From positions 62,001 to 126,000 of the forward strand of contig NZ_JBHZGO010000101.1 of assembly GCF_042747725.1 (NCBI RefSeq): a DNA stretch of 64,000 nucleotides. Reading direction: 5' to 3'. The position numbers were made by a program, and so were the translations under genes. This DNA comes from FACHB-T130 sp042747725. Lineage in GTDB: Bacteria > Cyanobacteriota > Cyanobacteriia > Cyanobacteriales > FACHB-T130. The notes beneath the pieces were generated by a model. It saw only the letters and a program-made list of their open reading frames with translations. It was not told the origin of the DNA and did no database searches. The stretch's first letter is position 1. Each line of letters opens with the position of its first letter. Below, piece by piece: positions 1 through 9,088 of this stretch.

Positions 1-1
1 A

Positions 2-226
2 GAACCCAATTTGGGGCAAATTAGCGGTGAACAGGTCGCGGAATTAGTTGCGGCTAATCATCCGAACGTGCATTACCAACCGTCTCTGCCGTCAATCTGT
101 AAGTTACTTACAGAAATCCTCCGACCGGGCGACTTGGCTCTGTTTTTGGGGGCGGGGAACCTCAATCAGATTATTCCTGAGGTCATGGCGTTCTATCAAA
201 AAACTGACGAAGCCAGCCTCAAGTAA
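2..226 (+). CDS. murC: UDP-N-acetylmuramate--L-alanine ligase, C-terminal end only
   Basis: This is the last 74 codons of a gene that begins before the window. MurC is the cytoplasmic ligase that adds L-alanine to UDP-N-acetylmuramate in peptidoglycan synthesis. The visible part is the C-terminal domain, ending with the family signature FLGAGNLNQIIPEV, and the reading frame is open from the first bases. It lies directly upstream of murB on the same strand, the usual murC-murB arrangement in cyanobacteria, so the two are probably co-transcribed. The ATP-binding and central domains cannot be seen. Confidence 0.9.
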   Translation, partial: EPNLGQISGEQVAELVAANHPNVHYQPSLPSICKLLTEILRPGDLALFLGAGNLNQIIPEVMAFYQKTDEASLK

Positions 227-367
227 TCGGTGATGACTGAATCCGTTAGCTGAATTGAAGTCGTACTTGTGAGTAAAGTAAGTTCCCAGCTAACAGATTC
301 ATTCAAAATTACTCAAAACTCATGTTGTGGCCTCAGATGTCTCGGCATTCAAAATTGTGATATTGAT

Positions 368-1348
368 ATGACTCTCTCTTATGATCCACCCAGCGTTGTA
401 GACGCTTCTTCCCCCCAGAAAAAATCCCCCAAGTCTTCTTCACCCCTTTACCTACCTGGAACCGATTGTATTGTGCGATCGCAAGCTCCCCTCTCTAGCT
501 TGACCTCTTTTCGGGTCGGAGGCCCAGCCGAATGGTATGTAGCTCCCCGCCGCACCGAAGAACTGCAAGCCAGTTTTGAGTGGGCGCGGTATCAAGAATT
601 GTCGATCACTCTCTTGGGAGCCGGTTCAAATTTACTGGTGAGCGACAAAGGTCTTCCCGGTTTAGCAATCTGTACTCGCCATCTCCGCCACACCCACTTC
701 GATCCGGAAACGGGTCAGGTGAGTGCAGGTGCCGGAGAACCCATTGCCCGCCTCGCATGGCAGGCAGCAGAACGCGGCTGGCAAGGGTTGGAATGGGCAG
801 TTGGCATCCCCGGCACAGTCGGCGGCGCAGTGGTGATGAATGCAGGCGCTCACACCAGCTGTACCGCTGATATTTTAGTCAACGTCCAAGTCCTCTCACC
901 CAGCAGAAAAGCTGAGATTTTGACACCCCAACAACTGGGATTTGCCTACCGCACCTCAATCCTGCAAGGAGGCGATCGCTTGGTGACGCAGGCAACCTTC
1001 CAACTCCAACCGGGAGCCGACCCAGCCCAAGTTATGGCAACAACCGCCAAACATCTAGAGCAACGGCGAACCACTCAGCCCTACCATTTGCCAAGTTGCG
1101 GCAGCGTTTTCCGCAATCCTGATTCCCACAAAGCCGCCTGGTTGATTGAACAAACTGGACTCAAAGGCTACCAGATTGGCGGTGCCCAAGTCGCCCAGCG
1201 CCATGCCAACTTTATTCTCAACTGCGGCGGTGCTACAGCTAGCGATATTTTCCATCTGATTCGCTATGTTCAGCAGCAAGTGGAACAGCATTGGTCTCTG
1301 TGCTTAGAACCAGAAGTGAAAATCTTAGGTGAGTTTCAGCCTGCTTAA
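368..1348 (+). CDS. murB: UDP-N-acetylenolpyruvoylglucosamine reductase
   Basis: MurB reduces the enolpyruvyl group of UDP-GlcNAc-enolpyruvate with NADPH and FAD to give UDP-MurNAc, in the cytoplasm. An FAD-binding type 4 domain begins near SFRVGG, with LLGAGSNLLVSDKG and GIPGTVGGAVVMNAGAH. The C-terminal substrate domain shows the proton-donor serine motif SCGSVFRNP and ends EPEVKILGEF. I chose the ATG at 368 (326 aa) because the preceding 33 codons, reachable from a GTG at 269, do not look like MurB; cyanobacterial MurB commonly has a short Ser/Pro-rich leader as seen here. It follows murC by about 140 bases. Confidence 0.93.
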   Translation: MTLSYDPPSVVDASSPQKKSPKSSSPLYLPGTDCIVRSQAPLSSLTSFRVGGPAEWYVAPRRTEELQASFEWARYQELSITLLGAGSNLLVSDKGLPGLAICTRHLRHTHFDPETGQVSAGAGEPIARLAWQAAERGWQGLEWAVGIPGTVGGAVVMNAGAHTSCTADILVNVQVLSPSRKAEILTPQQLGFAYRTSILQGGDRLVTQATFQLQPGADPAQVMATTAKHLEQRRTTQPYHLPSCGSVFRNPDSHKAAWLIEQTGLKGYQIGGAQVAQRHANFILNCGGATASDIFHLIRYVQQQVEQHWSLCLEPEVKILGEFQPA

Positions 1349-1421
1349 AGGTGTCGCCAGACGCCAAGGATACTAAGATTGAAATTGGCTTGCAAGTCTA
1401 TCGCATACGGCATTAATAGTT

Positions 1422-1760
1422 ATGACACAAAAAGGATTTGGCTTTGGCTTAGGCAAAATGAAAGAACTAGCCGAAGCTTTTAAAAAAGCGCAGCAGGTTC
1501 AAGAAGGTGCCAAAAGGCTTCAAGAAGAATTGGAGCAAATGGAGATTGGGGGAGAGAGCAGCGGTGGAAGCGTTAAGGTGTTCCTCAGCGGCAATCAAGA
1601 ACCTCTGCGAGTGGAAATTTCAGCAGACGCCTACAATCAGGGAGCAGATGCTCTGGCTGAACTTGTAACAGCGGCAATGAAAGATGCCTACGAAAAGTCC
1701 ACTGCAACAATGCGATCGCGCATGGAAGACCTCACCAGCGGACTCGATCTGCCACTGTAA
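1422..1760 (+). CDS. YbaB/EbfC family nucleoid-associated protein
   Basis: A 112-aa protein of the YbaB/EbfC family, small dimeric DNA-binding proteins that coat the nucleoid. It begins with a Gly/Phe-rich stretch and KMKELAEAFKKAQQVQE, followed by the conserved helix, the GGSVKVFLSGNQEPLRVEIS strand region and a C-terminal helix with DAYEKSTATMRSRMEDLTSG. Length is normal for the family. It sits 73 bases downstream of murB on the same strand and may share its transcript. In other bacteria ybaB usually neighbours dnaX-recR, which is not the case here. Confidence 0.9.
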   Translation: MTQKGFGFGLGKMKELAEAFKKAQQVQEGAKRLQEELEQMEIGGESSGGSVKVFLSGNQEPLRVEISADAYNQGADALAELVTAAMKDAYEKSTATMRSRMEDLTSGLDLPL

Positions 1761-1802
1761 CCCCTAAAGGATTTCCCAAGAATCAATCGAACGATCTTGT
1801 AA

Positions 1803-1821
1803 GGCAGGCGTCTCGCCTGCC
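1803..1821. repeat. 8-bp GC hairpin between convergent genes
   Basis: GGCAGGCG, three bases, then CGCCTGCC, a perfect 8-bp stem. It lies between the convergent ybaB-like and SGNH hydrolase genes. No T-run follows on the plus strand, so it looks more like one of the dispersed GCAGGCG palindromes found in cyanobacteria than a classical terminator. Confidence 0.5.
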
Positions 1822-1951
1822 ACCCAGTTAATCGTAGGCAAAACGGCGATAAATAGTTCTTGGGTTGGCAATCTTTTAAGATAGGCAGAGAAGCTTCAGG
1901 AGCAGAGGAGAATTTGGCTCTACACTCTTGTTTTCTCCCCCGTTCCCTTGC

Positions 1952-3322
1952 TTATTGCGGTGGCTTTGCGGGCTTTATCTGTAGCTGCGGTAACTCCAAA
2001 AACGTTTTGTAGAGTCGATCTGCCAGCACCGTATTGGCTTCATCCGTCAAGTGAATGGCGTCTGAAAAAGCCTGACCGGGAAAATTCTGGTAAAGCTTGT
2101 AAAAATTCAGCACTTTCACATTTTGCGGAAAACTTCGCTGTAACTGCCCAGTCGTTGTTTCTAATTGTCCATAACCGGCTTGCACTCGCTGAGTATAGGT
2201 TGAACCGAGTTCGTTTAAAAGCTCTCGTTCTCTTAGGGAAAGATTATTCGTTGAGCGCCCGGTGATTTCTGGCTGAACTACCAAAACCAAAGGCATCTGT
2301 GCCGCTGCTGTCAGACGAATCATCTGTGTCTGGTGATTTTGATAGCGCTTAACTCGACGCTCCAGCTCAGTTGTGTTAGCTGCCAGACGTTGTGCTAAAG
2401 GGACGCTTTCCTCACTCACTGCCATACTAAGCCGCTCCACAGACGGTTGCGGCTTTAACAGCCAATATTGTGTTGCTTTCACTAAATAGGTTTGATTGAG
2501 CCAGCGCTTCATGTCCTGATTCAGCTCAAACCATAGATGCCCTGCTGCGTTGTTCAGAAAGTTTTCTACATGAGGGATATTTGTTTCGTTTTCAGTGCTG
2601 GGTAGCATTAAATCTGCATACCCATTCAAAACCACAATCGCATCGGGCTGGTAAGGCAAAATCTGGAGGGCAAACTCAGCCAGTTCGTTCCCGGAAGTAT
2701 AGCCGGGAACCGCCGCATTAATGACACGATAGTTGCCTTCCCGAATCCGTAGTGGCAAGGCAAGTGCTTTCACCCGTTCTGGTTTGTAGTAGGGCAAGAA
2801 ATCCGGGCGAAATTTCTCTGGGGAAGCTTTCTGCTGCTTTACCCGGATATTGAGGCTACCTTCCAGTTTATTGGCAAACGTGGTGGGGTTATTGGAACTC
2901 ATTTGACCAAAAGCTGTGGAACCGCCCAAAATGAAAACCCGAATTTCATCTTTGGGTTTCGCTTTGGAAACCGGCTGGTCATCACGAAAACCCTGTTCGT
3001 TAATGCGCCAGAATTTGCTCTGCTGATTTCCTGCCAGCTGATATCCCACTGATAAACGCCGTTTGGCAACCAGACGCCCGTCATTCGGTAACCCCCCGTA
3101 GGGTTGCTGGTTTTGATCGAGGAATTTAAGACCGTAGGCGGTAACTTCTGCTGGCTCACCTTCATAGGCTGTCAATTCAGCATTTTTGCCCGCAACGCCC
3201 ACAACAATCCGTGCAAGCAGTTCCAAGAGAATCAAAATCAGGGGCAGAGCCAGGAGTAGGATCAGAAGCGAAGGCGGCTGGCGGCGTTTTTGGTAAGGTT
3301 TGTAGCGGGACTTCTTAAACAT
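1952..3322 (-). CDS. Membrane-anchored SGNH/GDSL-type hydrolase
   Basis: A 456-aa protein with a basic N-terminus, one long hydrophobic segment (roughly residues 18-40, LLILLLALPLILILLELLA) and a large soluble domain. The four SGNH blocks are visible: FILGGSTAFGQ with the nucleophile serine, NAAVPGYTSGNE with the glycine, VVLNGYADL with the asparagine, and DAIHLTDEAN with the Asp-x-x-His pair. It is therefore probably an active esterase or acyl-transfer enzyme facing the periplasm; the substrate is unknown. I chose the ATG at 3322, which has a GAGG motif upstream, over an in-frame ATG at 3406 with no such motif. It stands alone, convergent with ybaB. Confidence 0.75.
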   Translation of the reverse strand: MFKKSRYKPYQKRRQPPSLLILLLALPLILILLELLARIVVGVAGKNAELTAYEGEPAEVTAYGLKFLDQNQQPYGGLPNDGRLVAKRRLSVGYQLAGNQQSKFWRINEQGFRDDQPVSKAKPKDEIRVFILGGSTAFGQMSSNNPTTFANKLEGSLNIRVKQQKASPEKFRPDFLPYYKPERVKALALPLRIREGNYRVINAAVPGYTSGNELAEFALQILPYQPDAIVVLNGYADLMLPSTENETNIPHVENFLNNAAGHLWFELNQDMKRWLNQTYLVKATQYWLLKPQPSVERLSMAVSEESVPLAQRLAANTTELERRVKRYQNHQTQMIRLTAAAQMPLVLVVQPEITGRSTNNLSLRERELLNELGSTYTQRVQAGYGQLETTTGQLQRSFPQNVKVLNFYKLYQNFPGQAFSDAIHLTDEANTVLADRLYKTFLELPQLQIKPAKPPQ

Positions 3323-3653
3323 TAAGTAATGAACCTCAAATGACCAACGAACAAAGGAAGTAAAAGGCGAAAAAGGGATGATTAAATGTTTGCCTTTCGC
3401 TTTCATGAGTTGCCGGTGGAGTAAGGCGGAATAACAAAGCCAAAGATTAGCTCGATCCCGGCATCCGTTATTCCACCGCGATCGCAGTATGCAACAATTT
3501 CGTTGCTAAACTTAACACCGGGGTAGATGACCACTTATGATGAATGGGTTATACCGATTGACTTTTCCCTAAATGCTGGTGCGGAATTAGGGACTTGTGA
3601 GTGGGGAAGTGTATCAATCATTAAACGTACAAAACTAGACATCTTATCATCAA

Positions 3654-4130
3654 ATGTCCTACAAGTTATTATTCGTTTGCCTGGGTAATATCTGCCGGTC
3701 GCCTGCGGCAGAGAACATCATGAACCATTTAATTGAGCAAGCAAACTTAGAAGAACGCATTGTCTGCGATTCTGCCGGTACCGCAGGTTATCACATTGGT
3801 CGTTCCCCCGACCGACGCATGACAGTAGCCGCAGGACATACAGGAATTAAACTCCAAGGTCGGGCGCGGCAGTTTCAAAAGTCTGACTTTGAGGATTTTG
3901 ACTTGATTGTGGCAATGGATCGGGAGAATTACCGCGATATCCTCTCCCTTGACCCATCTGGGAAGTATCGGGACAAGGTGCGGCTGATGTGTGACTTTTG
4001 CACCCGCCATACTGCGACTGAGGTGCCTGACCCCTACTACGGTGGCCCGGAGGGGTTTAACCAAGTCATCGATTTACTTTTAGATGCCTGTGAGGGTCTG
4101 CTACAACACGTTAGTCATGTTAATAACTAA
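3654..4130 (+). CDS. Low molecular weight protein-tyrosine phosphatase
   Basis: A 158-aa cytoplasmic phosphatase of the low-molecular-weight PTP (arsenate reductase-like fold) family, which removes phosphate from tyrosine residues. The P-loop CLGNICRS (C-x5-R-S) is at residues 9-16 and the general acid is in DPYYGG near residue 125. Length matches the family. It is divergent from the SGNH hydrolase gene and convergent with the response regulator that follows. In cyanobacteria such phosphatases can act with tyrosine kinases of exopolysaccharide export, but no kinase gene is nearby. Confidence 0.93.
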   Translation: MSYKLLFVCLGNICRSPAAENIMNHLIEQANLEERIVCDSAGTAGYHIGRSPDRRMTVAAGHTGIKLQGRARQFQKSDFEDFDLIVAMDRENYRDILSLDPSGKYRDKVRLMCDFCTRHTATEVPDPYYGGPEGFNQVIDLLLDACEGLLQHVSHVNN

Positions 4131-4168
4131 TGCCTAATCAAATTCAACAATTAGCGATTAGCGATTGA

Positions 4169-4834
4169 CTATTCCACTAGATGATGCTCTAAGGCAAAAC
4201 GCACTAGTTCGGCTCGGTTGCTAGTTTCCGTTTTTCTCAGCAGGTTGCTGACGTGCTTTTCCACTGTCCGAGGACTGAGGTGCAGCTCGTTGCCGATGTC
4301 GGCGTTAGATAAACCCTTGGTGAGTAAATCTAGAACTTCCTGTTCTCGCGGAGTCAAGTTGAATGAGTTTGAAGGAGTATGTTGGGGAAGCCGAGGAGCT
4401 TCAACTTCCTTCTCTGGTGTGGCAACAGCATGAATAAGCGATCGCCATTCGACTTGAATCATCTGCGATCGCTCTAAAAGATTGCGAATCACTGCCCCTA
4501 ACTCATCCAACTCAAACGGCTTGGGCAGATATAGATCGCAGCCTAATTGGTAGCCCCGAATCCGTTCTGAGGTACTCGCACGCTCCGTTAAGAAAATCAC
4601 TGGCAATAAACGAAACGCTGGGCGTTGACGGAGACGCCGCACCAGTTCATAGCCATCCATCCGGGGCATCATAATGTCTGTTACCAGCAAATGAGGATGA
4701 TATGACTCAACTAAACTGAGAGCTGCTTGACCATCCTCAGCTGTAATGACTGAGTAGCCAGACATTTCCAGATAATCGCATATAGAAAGCCGAATTCCTG
4801 GATCGTCATCGGCAACCACGATGAGCAAAGGCAT
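4169..4834 (-). CDS. LuxR/NarL-type response regulator, Rre1/Ycf29-like
   Basis: A 221-aa two-domain regulator. The receiver domain has the acidic pair DDDPG, the phospho-acceptor aspartate in LLVTDIMMPRMDGYELV and the lysine in LPKPFELDELG. The C-terminal domain is a LuxR helix-turn-helix (LTPREQEVLDLLTKGLSNAD and LSPRTVEKHVSNLLRKT). The overall sequence resembles the Ycf29/Rre1 group of cyanobacteria and red-algal plastids, which responds to redox or stress through Hik2; that assignment is from memory. The start at 4834 (MPLLIVVADDD) fits the receiver fold; a longer frame reaches 4930, where it would touch the divergent aldolase gene. Confidence 0.85.
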   Translation of the reverse strand: MPLLIVVADDDPGIRLSICDYLEMSGYSVITAEDGQAALSLVESYHPHLLVTDIMMPRMDGYELVRRLRQRPAFRLLPVIFLTERASTSERIRGYQLGCDLYLPKPFELDELGAVIRNLLERSQMIQVEWRSLIHAVATPEKEVEAPRLPQHTPSNSFNLTPREQEVLDLLTKGLSNADIGNELHLSPRTVEKHVSNLLRKTETSNRAELVRFALEHHLVE

Positions 4835-4929
4835 GGGCACAGAGGAAGAGCGTACATAACCCCTAGAATAGGTCAAGTCCATCCTAAAAGTGGGAACACT
4901 GTTCTGCCTCTTAAGGTGAAAACTGACCA

Positions 4930-5691
4930 ATGCGTGAAAACCAACTAAAACGAAAACTCAAGCGAGGTGAGGTCGTCCTCGGCCCGTTCATCAACTGCGC
5001 CTATCCAGCGTTTATAGAAATCTGCGGACACGCAGGATTTGACTTTGCCGTGATTGACATGGAACACGGTGCCCTCAACACACTGGTTGCCGAAGACCTG
5101 TGCCGTGCAGCCGACTGCGTGGGATTGGCACCGATTGTACGCATCCGCAAGAACGACACACCGCAAATTCAACGGGCACTGGACATCGGCAGTGCCGGTG
5201 TCCAAGTGCCTCAGATAGAAACTCAGTCCGACGCGGCGGATGTTGTGCGTGGTGCCAAATATAGCCCTCTTGGTTCGCGTGGACTTTCATTTTACACCCG
5301 TGCTGGCGTGTACGCAGCAGCAGGGACGCAAATTACAAATCAGCTCAACGAAGAGTCTCTGATTGTCATTCACGTCGAAGGGATTCGCGGCGTCGAAAAT
5401 ATCGAAGAAATTGTCAGCGTGCCCCACATTGATGTCATTTTTCTCGGTCCCTATGACTTGTCGCAGTCCTTGGGCATTCCGGGGCAAGTGCAAGACTCGC
5501 GGGTGCTTGAGCTGATGCAAAAATGCGTCACCACTATTCGCAATGCTGGGAAATCTGCGGGCACATTTGCCGATAATCCTGAAACGGCGAAGCAGTGGAT
5601 TGATGCCGGGGTTCAGTACATCGCGCTTGGTGTGGATGTCGGTATTTTCCTGCGAGCTTGCGAGGCGTTGGTAAAAGCAGTGCGAACTTAA
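4930..5691 (+). CDS. HpcH/HpaI family aldolase
   Basis: A 253-aa class II pyruvate-type aldolase that cleaves or forms 2-keto-4-hydroxy acids with a divalent metal. Visible family motifs are FAVIDMEHG, PIVRIRKNDT, VQVPQIETQ, YSPLGSRGLS, IVIHVEGIRG and FLGPYDLSQSLG; the acidic residues in the last two blocks are metal-binding in this family. Length is normal. It could act on 2-keto-3-deoxyglucarate, 4-hydroxy-2-oxoheptanedioate or a related compound; the sequence does not decide. It is divergent from the response regulator with about 95 bases between starts, which could be a shared control region. Confidence 0.85.
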   Translation: MRENQLKRKLKRGEVVLGPFINCAYPAFIEICGHAGFDFAVIDMEHGALNTLVAEDLCRAADCVGLAPIVRIRKNDTPQIQRALDIGSAGVQVPQIETQSDAADVVRGAKYSPLGSRGLSFYTRAGVYAAAGTQITNQLNEESLIVIHVEGIRGVENIEEIVSVPHIDVIFLGPYDLSQSLGIPGQVQDSRVLELMQKCVTTIRNAGKSAGTFADNPETAKQWIDAGVQYIALGVDVGIFLRACEALVKAVRT

Positions 5692-5911
5692 GGTTGCCGA
5701 TTCAGTAAAATCCCAGAGAAGGAAGGAATATGTAAAACTATATCTAAATTTTTACATTTCACCGAGTCGTGGGGAGGGAATATTTATCAAAAATTTGCAT
5801 TAAGTTTGTATCATGAACAACCAAATTCAAAATTCTAAGTTTATGCTTAAAGAATAGTCTTCCTTAAGTAGGAAGAAAAACTGGGGATCGAAGCGTATTG
5901 GAGAAAAAACA

Positions 5912-6583
5912 ATGCAAACGCTACCGGGATCGACGGATTTGGCTTATGCCATGATGTTTACCTTACACAAAGTCCATTCCGTAAAAATAGAAGGTTTTAA
6001 GCCATTCTTTAGCGATCTTCCTGTTGACCCTTACATCAAAAATAATTATCGTTTCAGAAGACTATCTCGGTTCAAAGTATTTGGAAATGAGTTAATCAAG
6101 CTACCGCATGGTTACTTGTTTCAAAGCAAGCAATACAATCCCTTAGTGGGTGATATCAAGCGAGAGTATGCCGAACTAGATGACGCCATTACTAAGCTTG
6201 AAGATTTCAAAAAACTTGTTTTGGCATTTATTGATTACTGCCAACTCGACTCAGAAGCCGTTGAAATAGGAGTTCATCAAATTAGAACTACCTGTTCGCC
6301 AGATAATTATGGAAACCCAGCGCCTGAAGGGATTCATCGAGATGGGACTGATTTTGTCGGCATATTTTCTGTAGGACGGGAAAATATTCAAGGTGGAGAA
6401 ACCCATCTTTACAAATCCAAAAAGCATGACGCGGTTTTTTCTAAAGTTCTCCATCCGGGCGAACTGCTATTAGTCAACGATCGGGAATTTTTTCACTATA
6501 CAACTCCCATTCAGCCGCTATTTCATGGTGAAGGAACAAGGGACGTATTTGTTCTGACTTGCCCCAGTTTATTGACAAATTAA
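5912..6583 (+). CDS. 2-oxoglutarate-Fe(II) dioxygenase family protein (BsmA/isoleucine-hydroxylase type)
   Basis: A 223-aa protein resembling the 2OG-Fe dioxygenase family PF10014, which includes amino-acid hydroxylases such as isoleucine dioxygenase. The iron ligands are probably the His and Asp of EGIHRDGTDF and the His of REFFHYTTPI; the C-terminal VFVLTCPSLL with the preceding Arg would bind 2-oxoglutarate. HQIRTTC and NIQGGETHLY are other conserved blocks. A GGAG lies upstream of the ATG. It stands alone between the aldolase and pgi, so the substrate, possibly a free amino acid, is unknown. It ends convergent to pgi. Confidence 0.75.
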   Translation: MQTLPGSTDLAYAMMFTLHKVHSVKIEGFKPFFSDLPVDPYIKNNYRFRRLSRFKVFGNELIKLPHGYLFQSKQYNPLVGDIKREYAELDDAITKLEDFKKLVLAFIDYCQLDSEAVEIGVHQIRTTCSPDNYGNPAPEGIHRDGTDFVGIFSVGRENIQGGETHLYKSKKHDAVFSKVLHPGELLLVNDREFFHYTTPIQPLFHGEGTRDVFVLTCPSLLTN

Positions 6584-6915
6584 ACAGGAGAAGGATTTAA
6601 TTTCTCAGTTTCAGATGCTGAGTGGGGGACGCCTAGGGGAATTGTTACCGCGATTGGAACCTATGGGATAGCGATCGCTTAAAGGAATGTACTGATAGCA
6701 TCGGCGCGAGCAACACTACCAGCACAAAACTCCCTCGCACTACCAGCATTGTTTCGTGACTGGACTGAGGGGATGTAAAACTCAGCCACTCCCCTCTTCA
6801 CGGAAGCTAGCGGACGGATCTCAATCCCCTTGATTAGAGCCATATTCAGGATCCTTCGAGTTGAAGGTTTGTCTTCGCTCTAAAATGCCAAATTTAGGAT
6901 ATTTGTCAGAGCCGT
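6584..6915. other. Intergenic gap between convergent genes
   Basis: 332 bases between the ends of the dioxygenase gene and pgi. It contains one HIP1 octamer and short AGCACAAAACTCC/ACTACCAGCA repeats. No open frame longer than about 20 codons, no RNA gene and no clear terminator stem were seen. Confidence 0.5.
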
Positions 6916-8502
6916 TTAAGTGGCGGCAACCATCAAACTGCTAGGTTCGCCCAAATTACCTTTTAAGACAACACTCCGCTGATTGGCATCAAGATGGCGC
7001 AGAATTTTGTAAATTGCCTCAATTTGATCGGAGGCACCCGCTTTCTGGGCCAAGTCAGTCAAAGAAAGGGGAGCGCCTTCCTCTTGTAGCGCCATCAATA
7101 CTCGTCTTTGCAAGTCGAGAATGGCGGCGGCAGCTTTTTTACCCGCTTCTACCCCTGGCTGGTGATAAGCATTAATATTGACCAGGAAACCATAAAGTCC
7201 TACAGCCCGCTCATACAGAGCAATTAACGCACCAAGCACACGGGGATTTACCTGAGGAATCGTCACGGTGACAGAATCTCGATGGTTTTCATAGAGAGCT
7301 TGTCGGGTTCCCTGGAGTAAACCAGAGAGATAGTCGCCGGATGTGACTCCCGGCTCGACGACGGGGGAGTCACCCTGCCGGTCTTCTAAGACTTCAATGA
7401 AAGTGAGGAAGAAATTCGGGACACCCTCTCGCAGCTGCTGCACGTAAGCGTGTTGGTCGGTTGAGCCTTTGTTGCCATAGACAGCAATCCCTTGGTAGAC
7501 AATATTTCCATCAAGGTCTTTTTCTTTGCCCAAAGATTCCATTACTAGCTGTTGCAAATAGCGGCTGAATAGCAGCAGGCTGTCTTTGTAGGGCAACACC
7601 ACCATATCTTTTTCGCCCTTGCCGTTTCCCGCGAAGTACCAGCTCATCGCCAGTAGTGCGGCTGGATTTTTCTTAACTTGGGGCAGGCGAGTGGCAGCGT
7701 CCATTTCTTTGGCACCGGCAAGCATGGCGCGGATATCAATGCCCTGCAAGGCGGCTGGGAGCAATCCTACCGCTGACATCTCCGAGGTACGTCCTCCCAC
7801 CCAATCTTCCATCGGGAAGGTTGCCAGCCAGCCTTCTGAGTTCGCCTGCCGATCTAATTTGCTGCCTTCCCCAGTGATGGCGACAGCTTGAGGGGGAAAG
7901 TTCAGATTCCGCTCGGCAAAGGCTTTTTGCACTTCTACCATGCCATTGCGGGGTTCTGGCGTTCCCCCAGATTTGGAGATGACTAAGATGAGGGTGCGGT
8001 TAAGCCGATCTTTGAGCTGGGTGAGGATACGGTCAATGCCCGCCGGATCGGTGTTGTCAATGAAGTGGATTGCTAGGGGTGGGAAGTCTGGGGCGATCGC
8101 TTCGGCGACAAACTGAGGTCCCAGCGCCGACCCGCCGATGCCAATCGAAACAATGTCGGTAAATTTTGGAGCATTGGGCGGATGAATTTCGCCACTATGG
8201 ATTTTTTGGGCAAACGCTTCAACCTGCTCTAAAGTTTTGACAATCTGTTGTTTGATTTCCGGTGTGGGGGCTAAATCAGAGTCGCGCAGCCAGTAGTGAC
8301 CCACCATGCGGTTTTCATCAGGGTTAGCTATTTCGCCTCCCTCCAATGCCTCCATATTCTTGAACGCCTTCTCAAACCTCGGCTGCATCGCCTCGACAAA
8401 CTGATTATCAAACCGCATCCGGCTGACATCAAGGTAAAATTCTAACCCCTCATGGTAGTAGAGCCATTCCTGGTAACGTTGCCAAAGTGCAGCAGCATCC
8501 AT
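6916..8502 (-). CDS. pgi: Glucose-6-phosphate isomerase
   Basis: A 528-aa enzyme that interconverts glucose 6-phosphate and fructose 6-phosphate in glycolysis and the oxidative pentose phosphate route. The sugar-isomerase domains show DIVSIGIGGSALGPQ, LVISKSGGTPEPRNG, WVGGRTSEMSAVG, the catalytic-region GNKGSTDQHAYVQQL and the C-terminal INAYHQPGVEAGKKAA. Length agrees with cyanobacterial enzymes. It is a single gene, transcribed toward the dioxygenase; the C-terminal about 60 residues look like a small helical extension common in cyanobacterial Pgi. Confidence 0.97.
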   Translation of the reverse strand: MDAAALWQRYQEWLYYHEGLEFYLDVSRMRFDNQFVEAMQPRFEKAFKNMEALEGGEIANPDENRMVGHYWLRDSDLAPTPEIKQQIVKTLEQVEAFAQKIHSGEIHPPNAPKFTDIVSIGIGGSALGPQFVAEAIAPDFPPLAIHFIDNTDPAGIDRILTQLKDRLNRTLILVISKSGGTPEPRNGMVEVQKAFAERNLNFPPQAVAITGEGSKLDRQANSEGWLATFPMEDWVGGRTSEMSAVGLLPAALQGIDIRAMLAGAKEMDAATRLPQVKKNPAALLAMSWYFAGNGKGEKDMVVLPYKDSLLLFSRYLQQLVMESLGKEKDLDGNIVYQGIAVYGNKGSTDQHAYVQQLREGVPNFFLTFIEVLEDRQGDSPVVEPGVTSGDYLSGLLQGTRQALYENHRDSVTVTIPQVNPRVLGALIALYERAVGLYGFLVNINAYHQPGVEAGKKAAAAILDLQRRVLMALQEEGAPLSLTDLAQKAGASDQIEAIYKILRHLDANQRSVVLKGNLGEPSSLMVAAT

Positions 8503-8723
8503 AAGTAAATCTCAATAAGCGTGTTTTCAGTCAACACAAGTTTAAGGTAAGCTTCAGCATCACTTTTGACGAATTAGCCTGTGAATTCAGCAATTGTGCA
8601 ATTCCACTCCTACCAAATCGAGATTTAGAATGGCTTTAGACTCCTGTACGGGCAGATTTATCTGGGAAAATCCACCCGATCAATCCACCCGTTACAACGA
8701 CCGACTTCTACCACGTAAGCCTC

Positions 8724-8981
8724 CTAAAGACGCGGTTTGGGCAGAACCCGCAGAAATTTAACGAGATGCCCTGTCACTTCAATCGCAATCAGATAGTCAT
8801 CTATCGTAAAGCGGTAGAAGATATTATCAGACCCGATTCCCCTGAGTTCCGGCAAGTCGGTAATTCGATCGATCCGCATGAACTCCTCAAAGACGAATTC
8901 ATAGATCCGCTCTCTAGCTGCGTATTCTAAGTTCTTCAGGTCTCGCAGAAAAGACCGGGCATAGCGCACTTCTAGTTTCAC
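8724..8981 (-). CDS. RelE/ParE-like toxin or cytotoxic-fold protein
   Basis: An 85-aa protein whose start MKLEVRYARSFLRDLKNLEYAARERIY and end IFYRFTIDDYLIAIEVTGHLVKFLRVLPKP fit the RelE/ParE superfamily, whose members cleave ribosome-bound mRNA or poison gyrase. The usual arginine-rich region is present in the first third, and the LRVLPKP tail is typical of RelE/HigB-like proteins. Its upstream neighbour on the same strand is a 72-aa protein 107 bases away, wider spacing than in most toxin-antitoxin operons. Function as an active toxin is inference. Confidence 0.65.
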   Translation of the reverse strand: MKLEVRYARSFLRDLKNLEYAARERIYEFVFEEFMRIDRITDLPELRGIGSDNIFYRFTIDDYLIAIEVTGHLVKFLRVLPKPRL

Positions 8982-9088
8982 AGGGCAACTGGCTCTTACT
9001 CCAAATGGCAGATACTTTTTCTTTTTACTGTGAAATTTGGATAAAAGCGCTTTTTACCAGTTGATGCCACTGGCGAACAGGAGAGAAC

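Noticed and set aside
1803..1821. GGCAGGCG hairpin as a rho-independent terminator
   Set aside because: No T-run on either side in the needed position; the same palindrome is a dispersed repeat.
8631..8762. A 43-codon plus-strand frame (ATG at 8631) upstream of the RelE/ParE-like gene end
   Set aside because: It overlaps the end of the toxin-like gene in the convergent direction, has no Shine-Dalgarno and no recognisable composition.
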